From positions 1-20,522 of the forward strand of contig CAZSBF010000076.1 in the NCBI GenBank assembly GCA_964605185.1: 20,522 bases of DNA, read 5' to 3'. Made by a program: the position numbers and the translations under genes. Source of the stretch: JACRIM01 sp964605185. GTDB lineage: Bacteria > Planctomycetota > Phycisphaerae > UBA1845 > UTPLA1. Below, piece by piece: positions 1 to 5,904 of the stretch; positions within the stretch are counted from its first letter, which is position 1, and each line of letters begins with the position of its first letter. The notes beneath the pieces are model-generated. The model did not search any database, had not been told where the DNA came from, and was given only the letters and a program-made list of their open reading frames with translations.

Positions 1-86
1 CAACCTATCCCTTGCACAGACACGGACTAACGTCGCTTGATGCGAAACGTTGTTACAAAGGGGAGGGCTAGGGTGGGGTCATTGAA

Positions 87-121
87 CGTGAGTAACCATC
101 AGCTCGTAATCCGCACTCACG
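87..121. repeat. Inverted repeat downstream of the dehydrogenase gene
   Basis: CGTGAGT at 87-93 is the exact reverse complement of ACTCACG at 115-121, with a 21-base loop. It sits 12 bases past the stop codon of the minus-strand dehydrogenase. There is no T-run on either side, so it is not a standard intrinsic terminator. It may protect or process a 3' end, or be chance. Confidence 0.25.
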
Positions 122-133
122 ATAAACGTGCGA

Positions 134-1114
134 TCAAGCCCGCATCATCGCCCGCGCCGGATTTACACAATTCGTAACCTCGCCATCCTCCACAAACGCA
201 CGCACAATCCGCACGGTCTCTTCCGCAACGGCCGCCTGCGCCTGTTCCGTGGATGCACCCACATGATGCGTACCATAAACGTGCGGCGTCGTCAGGATCG
301 GATCCTTGAACTCGCCCTGCGGCGATCCCGGCTCCATTTCATAAACATCCAGCGCCGCCCCCGCGATCCGGCCCGCCTTCACCGCCTCGGCCAACGCGGT
401 CTCATCTACAACACCGCCTCGGCTGCAATTGATCACAAATGCACCCGTTTTCATCTGGGCAAACTCGCTTGCCCCGATCATGTGCTTGGTGTCCTTGCCG
501 CCCGGCACATGCACCGTCACAAAGTCCGACTCGCCCAGCAGTTGCTCCAGCGATACCTTGCGCAGCCCATATTTCTCATGCAGGTCATACCGCTCGGCCA
601 CATCGGCATATAGTACGTTCATATCAAACGCCGCAGCCCGCTTGGCCACTTCGCATCCGATGCGGCCCAGGCCGATGATGCCCAGCGTCCGCCCCTTGAG
701 CCCGCGGGCCTTGCTGTATTCCTTCTTGTTCCAAACGCGCCGTCGTAAATCATCCGTCTCATCCACGATCCGCCGATCCAGCGCGATCATGAACCCGATC
801 GTCAGCTCAGCAACCGCAACGCTGTTCATGCCCGGGCAGTTGCAGACCTTGATGCCCAACTCCGTCGCGGCCGGCACATCGATCGTGTCGGTCCCGGCCC
901 CGGCGCGGATGACCATCTCCAATTGATTCCCCGCCGCCATGACCTCCCGTGGCACCTTGGTCGATCGCACGATCAGAATGTTGCACGCCGTCTCAACAAC
1001 GGCGTCGATCAAGTGCTGCCCCTGCGTTCCGGGCGCATAGGTGACCTCGCAGCCAAACTGCTGCATTTGATCGATACCGGCCTGTTCGAATTTGTCCGCA
1101 ATGAAGATTTTCAT
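134..1114 (-). CDS. D-isomer 2-hydroxyacid dehydrogenase, phosphoglycerate dehydrogenase type (short form)
   Basis: This is a cytosolic NAD-dependent 2-hydroxyacid dehydrogenase of 326 residues. It most resembles D-3-phosphoglycerate dehydrogenase, the first step of serine synthesis (3-phosphoglycerate to 3-phosphohydroxypyruvate). Visible are NSVAVAE (97-103), the Rossmann loop GLGRIG (148-153) followed by the NAD-selecting acidic residue D171, the catalytic Arg in NCSRGG (R232), Glu in YEMEP (E261) and a His in PHVYGTHHVGAST (278-289). The family normally reads PHxGAST, so there is an apparent short insertion beside the catalytic His. It ends at VTNCVNPA, with no C-terminal ACT domain, so serine feedback of the long SerA type is not expected. 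The start at 1114 is chosen because GAGGTG lies 6 bases upstream; a longer frame to 1177 lacks family similarity at its N-terminus. Glyoxylate or hydroxypyruvate reductase is the main alternative. Confidence 0.85.
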   Translation of the reverse strand: MKIFIADKFEQAGIDQMQQFGCEVTYAPGTQGQHLIDAVVETACNILIVRSTKVPREVMAAGNQLEMVIRAGAGTDTIDVPAATELGIKVCNCPGMNSVAVAELTIGFMIALDRRIVDETDDLRRRVWNKKEYSKARGLKGRTLGIIGLGRIGCEVAKRAAAFDMNVLYADVAERYDLHEKYGLRKVSLEQLLGESDFVTVHVPGGKDTKHMIGASEFAQMKTGAFVINCSRGGVVDETALAEAVKAGRIAGAALDVYEMEPGSPQGEFKDPILTTPHVYGTHHVGASTEQAQAAVAEETVRIVRAFVEDGEVTNCVNPARAMMRA

Positions 1115-1339
1115 GACACACCTCGGGTGAGTGATTAAACACATCCTCCGAGGGTCATCGGGCAAGTTGCGTGCCAAAACGGACTTCCCAGTCTTTTGGA
1201 GGCCGGGCAGCGCCCGATCGCGACTTTTCGCGCCACCGACCGCGTTCTTGACGTCAATTCAGAAGGGTGCCACCCGAAAAATCCCCCGCTCCCGTGGATG
1301 CGCCCACACCAAGCGCGCGCTCGTCGATGCGAAGGCTCT

Positions 1340-2347
1340 CTATTCAGCACGCCGTGAGTAAACCTGGTTCACCCGCTTAAACACCGCCCCTTTGACTTTC
1401 TCGCTCGATTCCGCATTGGCGGCAACATAATCAGTCAACGCCTTGGTCGCCCGCTTCGGGCCTAATGCGATCGTGGCATCGCGCCACAGCGACCAGTTAG
1501 CTTTGCCAAGCTCCTGCTGGCATAGACGAAGCAAATTGGCATCAATCGTCGCGACCGTCGCTGCATCCACACGCTGCGGAGGTGCTCGCAGAATTCGTCG
1601 GTAGAGCCGAAGGGCTTTTCCGATGTCCTCGTCCGACAATTCCTGCCCGACCAAACTGGTCACGGATGCGGCTTCGTTTGTATCGAGCGTAATGGACGCT
1701 CGGGCCTCCTCCACCATATACAGATAGCCGGCCGTTTCCTTCGACGACAATTCGAGTGCTTCACCTAGCTCCACCATTCTGTTGTGCAACTGTCCAAGGC
1801 ACTCAATGGCCTCGTCATCACCTGCGGGTGCGACAGCGGCAATTGCTTCAGACAGGAACGCAACGGAGAATGGTGCGCTCAGTGGCCCCGACTTGATCCC
1901 ATTCGACTGAGTGCGTGCTGCCCGAAAATAATCAATGGTGCCATTGCGCAGGAACTGACGGACATCCTCCGACAGCATATTTCCATCTGTGCATTCCTTA
2001 ATACCGAATAGAGTCGCATGCTGCAAATTCAAGTTCAGCGTCGGATCAACATCCACATAAAACATGTCAATCAAAGTCCGCGCGTCAGCGAGTGATAACT
2101 GTTCGTCCGACCGTGAAATGCCCCGAATTTCCGCCAACTTGGATCGAAGCTCGGGCCATGGCAATTTCTGGGTATCGATCTTCTCCGACTCTTTCTTGGA
2201 TCGCTCTTGATACGACGTGTCGATTTCGGGGATCTTTCGAGGCGACGGCGGCGGCTCTGCCGTGACCCATGATCCAATCGAAAAAGCCAATGAAAAGCTC
2301 AAGAACGCAGTCGTTCTTAGAATTGATGCGTTTCGCCGCAATAACAT
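1340..2347 (-). CDS. Secreted protein of unknown function
   Basis: This 335-residue protein is not recognised. The first 30 residues are a Sec signal peptide: basic n-region MLLRR, a hydrophobic core around residues 13-27, and likely cleavage after VTA (28-30). The mature part starts proline-rich (EPPPSPRK) and is then mostly helical and charged, with no transmembrane segment and no catalytic motif that I can name. The ATG start at 2347 has GGAGG about 7 bases upstream. Base composition is lower in GC than in the neighbours (27/60 in a counted sample at 2041). It is 225 bases upstream of, and on the same strand as, the dehydrogenase gene; cotranscription is possible but not shown. Its role is probably periplasmic or extracytoplasmic. 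Confidence 0.8.
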   Translation of the reverse strand: MLLRRNASILRTTAFLSFSLAFSIGSWVTAEPPPSPRKIPEIDTSYQERSKKESEKIDTQKLPWPELRSKLAEIRGISRSDEQLSLADARTLIDMFYVDVDPTLNLNLQHATLFGIKECTDGNMLSEDVRQFLRNGTIDYFRAARTQSNGIKSGPLSAPFSVAFLSEAIAAVAPAGDDEAIECLGQLHNRMVELGEALELSSKETAGYLYMVEEARASITLDTNEAASVTSLVGQELSDEDIGKALRLYRRILRAPPQRVDAATVATIDANLLRLCQQELGKANWSLWRDATIALGPKRATKALTDYVAANAESSEKVKGAVFKRVNQVYSRRAE

Positions 2348-2482
2348 GATCGCGCCTCCAAATCAGACAACCCACGGACCGCGATATCTTGCCAACGTCG
2401 CGTCCAGAGGTCAAACCGATTGTTGCGGCAAATTGGGTGTTTTTGAGCGGTGGTAGGCTATCTGGATTGCGGCGCGCGCTCG

Positions 2483-2518
2483 CGGCCCGGGGCGTTGCAC
2501 CCCGGGCCGGGCGTTTTT
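2483..2518 (+). terminator. Strong intrinsic terminator on the plus strand with no recognised upstream gene
   Basis: CGGCCCGGGG (2483-2492) pairs perfectly with CCCCGGGCCG (2500-2509) over a 7-base loop, and five T residues follow at 2514-2518. The T-run is only on the plus strand, yet the gene to the left runs on the minus strand. The terminator therefore either ends an unannotated plus-strand RNA starting between about 2348 and 2480, or is a relic. No convincing promoter was found in that stretch. Confidence 0.65.
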
Positions 2519-2563
2519 CTTGTGCTTTGGAATTCGTGCTTAGGGGGTGGGTGGGAGCGATTC

Positions 2564-2677
2564 TCAGCCGCCAAGCAGGCCGCCGAAGAGATTCGAGAGG
2601 ATCTCCTGCACGAATCCCCACAGACCCGAATAAAAGTCCAGAATACCTTGCACAATCCCAAGCGGATCAAACGTCAT
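2564..2677 (-). CDS. Small hydrophobic protein, 37 residues
   Basis: This short frame has a textbook ribosome binding site: AAGGAG lies 7 bases before the ATG at 2677. The product starts MTFDPLGIVQGI, is rich in Ile, Leu, Phe and Trp with only a few acidic residues and no Lys or Arg, and ends in the Gly/Leu-rich run NLFGGLLGG. It could insert in or lie on a membrane as one amphipathic helix. No family is recognised. A 7-bp hairpin (2711-2729) lies in its leader, just upstream of the ribosome binding site. The secreted-protein gene follows 216 bases downstream on the same strand, and a plus-strand terminator lies in between. Possible roles are a small membrane regulator, a toxin-like peptide or a peptide signal; none is shown. 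Longer in-frame starts up to 2761 lack a ribosome binding site. Confidence 0.5.
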   Translation of the reverse strand: MTFDPLGIVQGILDFYSGLWGFVQEILSNLFGGLLGG

Positions 2678-3018
2678 CGTGGTCTCCTTATGGCCCGATT
2701 CCTTTGTCCAGCCCGACACGTCGCCGGGCCTCCAACGAGGATGAAGCACCACGCGTGCCAATCACCCCGCCCCCCTTCCAAACGCGGTTTTCGGCCACAA
2801 GAACCGCATTTCTCCCGCTTGGGACGTTGCGCATTCCCCACCCCCGCGCGCCGATTGGGAACACGTCCCCACTCTTTTCATCCCGGCCGGATCCGTAAGC
2901 CTCGTACGCTAAGTCAACCCCCACTAAGTGGTTATGAATCCCGGCCTCTGCCCCACCAAGCACAGAACAACTCACCCGAACTTGGACCACCCTGCCTCGT
3001 CGACTAAGCTTCCCCCCT
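2678..3018. other. Divergent intergenic region (341 bases)
   Basis: This gap separates the minus-strand small protein from plus-strand aceE and should hold both promoters. Visible are a 7-bp hairpin with one G-U pair at 2711-2729 (leader of the small protein), the short palindrome CCACTAAGTGG around 2923-2933, and a promoter-like pair at 2982-3010 pointing to aceE. No convincing coding frame was seen on either strand. Confidence 0.45.
2982..3010 (+). promoter_or_regulatory. Candidate aceE promoter giving a leaderless transcript
   Basis: TTGGAC (2982-2987) and TAAGCT (3005-3010) are separated by 17 bases, a sigma70-like arrangement. Each hexamer matches the consensus at only about half of its positions. 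Transcription would begin around 3017-3019, at the ATG itself, which fits the lack of any Shine-Dalgarno sequence before aceE. This is inference from spacing. Confidence 0.3.
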
Positions 3019-5688
3019 ATGAACATGCTCGAACGCTTCGATACAGACACAACCGAAACGCAGGAATGGGTGGAGTCCATGGAGGCAGTCATGGCCCGCG
3101 AAGGGCCGGACCGCGCCCGCTATCTCATGGCCGCCCTGCATGACTATTGCCGCCGCCGACAGGTCGCCCTGCCGACAAATTTCAACACGCCATACGTCAA
3201 CACGATCCCGGTTCCAAAGCAGCCGCACTACCCCGGCGACCGCGAGATCGAGCGCCGCCTGAAAAGCATCAACCGCTGGAACGCGATGGCCCTCGTCGTC
3301 CGCGCCAACCGCCGCTACTCCGGCATCGGCGGCCACATCTCGACCTACGCCAGTGCCGCCACGTTGCTCGAAGTTGGCTGGAACCATTTCTTTCGCGCGA
3401 ACACCACTGAGCGCACCGGCGACCAGATTTATTTCCAGGGCCACTCCTCACCCGGCATCTACGCCCGTGCGTATCTCGCCGGTCGACTCACCACGCAACA
3501 GATGCACAACTTCCGCCGCGAACTCGCCGTAGGCGGCGGCCTCTCCAGCTATCCGCACCCGTGGGGCATGCCCGACTTCTGGGAGTTTCCCACTGTTTCC
3601 ATGGGCCTCGGCCCGTTGTCTGCGATTTACCAGGCCCGCTACAACCGCTACCTGCAGGACCGTGGCCTCGCTCAGACCGATCACTGCCACGTCTGGGCCT
3701 TCCTCGGCGACGGCGAAATGGATGAGCCCGAAAGCATGGGCGCCCTCACCCTCGCGGCCCGCGAAGAACTCGACAATCTCATCTTTGTGGTGAACTGCAA
3801 CCTCCAGCGCCTCGACGGACCCGTCCGCGGCAACGGCAGCATCGTGCAGGAGTTGGAAGCCGCCTTCCGCGGTGCAGGTTGGAACGTCCTCAAGGTCCTT
3901 TGGGGCGACGACTGGGATCCCCTTTTCGACGCCGACACCGACGGCCTCCTGCCCGAACGCATGAGCACCGTCGTCGATGGCCAATGGCAGAAGTACACCG
4001 TCGAATCCGGCCAGTACATTCGCGACCATTTCTTCGGCACCGATCCGCGCCTCCTGCAACTCGTCGAAAACATGAGCGACGAACGCCTCTGCAAACTGCG
4101 CCTCGGCGGCCACGACCCGGTCAAGGTTTACACCGCGTTCAAGGCCGCCGTGGAAAATCAGGGGAAGCCGACCGTCATCCTCGCCCGCACCATCAAGGGC
4201 TACGGCCTCGGTGAAGCCGGCGAAGGCAAGAACATCACCCACCAGCAGAAGAAGCTCAACGAAGAGGAACTTCGCCACTTCCGCGATCGCTTCGAAATCC
4301 CCATCACCGATCGCGAACTTCGCGACGCACCGTTCTACCGCCCACCCGAAGGCAGCCCCGAAATGAAGTATCTGCTTGAACGTCGCATGTCACTCGGCGG
4401 TTTCATCCCGCGCCGTGTCGTCCGCGCCAAACCCATCGAGGCTCCGCCCGACAAGACCTACGAAGAATTCAACAAGGGCAGTGGCGGCCGCGAAGTCTCC
4501 ACGACGATGGCCTACGTCCGCATCCTCTCGCGCCTTCTCGAAGACAAGAAAATCGGCAAGCTCATTGTCCCGATCGTGCCCGACGAATCCCGCACCTTCG
4601 GCATGGACGCCCTCTTCCAGAAGTACGGCATCTACGCCCACAGCGGCCAGAAATACGAGCCGGTCGATAAGAACGTGCTCATGTACTACCGCGAAGAAAC
4701 CAACGGCCAGCTCCTGCAGGAAGGCATTACCGAAGCAGGCTCAATGGCCTCCTTCACCGCCGCCGGCACCGCCTATGTCACGCACGGAATCAACACGATC
4801 CCGTTCTTCACGTTCTATTCCATGTTCGGGTTCCAACGCGTCGGCGACAGCATCTGGGCCTGCGCCGACATGCGCGGCAAGGGCTTCCTCATCGGCGCAA
4901 CAGCCGGCCGCACCACCCTCGCCGGCGAAGGCCTCCAACACCAGGATGGCCAAAGCCACGTTCACGCCAGCATCGTCCCGAACCTCCTCGCATACGACCC
5001 GGCCTTTGCCTATGAGATTGGCGTCATCCTCAAAGAAGGCATCCGCCGAATGTACGTCCAGCAGGACGACATCTTTTACTACATCACCGTCGCCAACGAA
5101 CCGTATGTCATGCCGCCAATGCCCGATGGCTGCGAAGAGGGAATCCTGAAGGGGATCTATCCTTTCCGCCGCGCCGACAAGAAGAAGAACTCGCCGCGAA
5201 TCCACCTCTTCGGAAGTGGCTCCATTCTGAACGAAGTGCTTCGCGCTCAATCGATTCTTTCGGAGCGATTCCGCGTTTCCGCCGACGTCTGGAGCGCCAC
5301 CTCCTATCAACAACTCCGCCGCGATGCCCTCATCGCCGAACGATGGAACCGCCTGCACCCCTCGGCCAAACCAAGAAAGAGCTACTTCGAGACGGTCATG
5401 TCCGCCGACCCGCGGCCTATTGTCGCCGCCAGCGACTACATGAAAATCGTGCCGGAACAGGTCGCCCGTTGGGCCCCCATGGGCCTCACCGCCCTCGGCA
5501 CCGACGGCTTCGGCCGCAGCGAGGCCCGCGAGGAACTCCGTCGCTTCTTCGAAATCGACGCGGAAAACATCGTGGTCTCAACGCTTCATGTGCTTGCCGG
5601 CCGTGGCGAAGTCAAACAATCGCTTGTCGACGAGGCCATTAAGGAATTTAGCATCGACCCGGAGAGAACCGATCCATCGCGCGCCTAG
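3019..5688 (+). CDS. aceE: Pyruvate dehydrogenase E1 component, homodimeric type
   Basis: This is the E1 of the pyruvate dehydrogenase complex: thiamine-diphosphate-dependent decarboxylation of pyruvate and acetyl transfer to the lipoyl arm of E2, yielding acetyl-CoA in the cytosol. Its 889 residues match the usual length of the single-chain (E. coli type) E1. The ThDP/Mg motif runs from GDG (230-232) to NCN (259-261); the active-site His is in YFQGHSSPG (H142), and the cofactor-activating Glu is in LLQEGITEAG (E572). Similarity to E. coli AceE is visible along the whole length, from INTIPV-like near residue 60 to the final FSIDPE. No aceF (E2) or lpd (E3) gene is adjacent, so the rest of the complex is encoded elsewhere. 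The start is the first ATG; no Shine-Dalgarno is present, and the mRNA may be leaderless. A terminator-like hairpin follows 17 bases after the stop. Confidence 0.97.
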   Translation: MNMLERFDTDTTETQEWVESMEAVMAREGPDRARYLMAALHDYCRRRQVALPTNFNTPYVNTIPVPKQPHYPGDREIERRLKSINRWNAMALVVRANRRYSGIGGHISTYASAATLLEVGWNHFFRANTTERTGDQIYFQGHSSPGIYARAYLAGRLTTQQMHNFRRELAVGGGLSSYPHPWGMPDFWEFPTVSMGLGPLSAIYQARYNRYLQDRGLAQTDHCHVWAFLGDGEMDEPESMGALTLAAREELDNLIFVVNCNLQRLDGPVRGNGSIVQELEAAFRGAGWNVLKVLWGDDWDPLFDADTDGLLPERMSTVVDGQWQKYTVESGQYIRDHFFGTDPRLLQLVENMSDERLCKLRLGGHDPVKVYTAFKAAVENQGKPTVILARTIKGYGLGEAGEGKNITHQQKKLNEEELRHFRDRFEIPITDRELRDAPFYRPPEGSPEMKYLLERRMSLGGFIPRRVVRAKPIEAPPDKTYEEFNKGSGGREVSTTMAYVRILSRLLEDKKIGKLIVPIVPDESRTFGMDALFQKYGIYAHSGQKYEPVDKNVLMYYREETNGQLLQEGITEAGSMASFTAAGTAYVTHGINTIPFFTFYSMFGFQRVGDSIWACADMRGKGFLIGATAGRTTLAGEGLQHQDGQSHVHASIVPNLLAYDPAFAYEIGVILKEGIRRMYVQQDDIFYYITVANEPYVMPPMPDGCEEGILKGIYPFRRADKKKNSPRIHLFGSGSILNEVLRAQSILSERFRVSADVWSATSYQQLRRDALIAERWNRLHPSAKPRKSYFETVMSADPRPIVAASDYMKIVPEQVARWAPMGLTALGTDGFGRSEAREELRRFFEIDAENIVVSTLHVLAGRGEVKQSLVDEAIKEFSIDPERTDPSRA

Positions 5689-5705
5689 TTGCGCGCCAAA
5701 CTTCC

Positions 5706-5747
5706 CTGTGCATCCGCCCCCATTCCTGCAATGGATGCACAGTTCTT
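5706..5747 (+). terminator. Probable terminator of aceE
   Basis: CTGTGCATCC (5706-5715) pairs perfectly with GGATGCACAG (5733-5742), followed by TTCTT. The loop contains a further small CATT/AATG pairing. The stem is strong but the T-tract is short and interrupted. Its position just after the aceE stop supports a 3'-end role. Confidence 0.5.
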
Positions 5748-5754
5748 ATGGGGC

Positions 5755-5876
5755 CGAGGTTGAAATCCTCGTCAACGAACGGTTAAGATAGTGCTTGTTG
5801 GCGAGCACCCTCCCCTTCTTCGCACGATCTCGCGAAGTATGCTGCCGCACATTACCTAGAGGCTCCTCTGGGAGCC
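5755..5876 (+). promoter_or_regulatory. Structured leader with four successive hairpins before the metallopeptidase gene
   Basis: Four short perfect stems follow one another: CGAGG/CCTCG (5755-5771), GTGCT/AGCAC (5791-5808), CTTCGC/GCGAAG (5818-5837) and GGCTCC/GGAGCC (5861-5876). The last one would hide the GGGAG that precedes a possible TTG start at 5881, which favours the GTG start at 5905. No known riboswitch was recognised. Individually these stems are short, so their function is uncertain. Confidence 0.25.
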
Positions 5877-5904
5877 AGCATTGGACTCTATCTGGAGACG
5901 TCAC

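Noticed and set aside
2389..3007. Overlapping plus-strand open frames across the 2348-3018 gap
   Set aside because: They are Pro/Arg-rich with no ribosome binding site and no recognisable motif, and they run through the terminator hairpin.
3448..4278. 276-residue minus-strand open frame
   Set aside because: It is antisense to aceE, whose ThDP motifs lie on the opposite strand.
5755..5771. tRNA T-arm-like CGAGG-TTGAAAT-CCTCG
   Set aside because: The loop lacks the invariant C of TTC, and no acceptor stem, D-arm or anticodon arm can be placed around it.
5881..5904. TTG start at 5881 for the metallopeptidase
   Set aside because: The start remains possible, but its GGGAG would be paired in a hairpin. 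The GTG at 5905 has a free GGAG at good spacing and gives a standard signal peptide.
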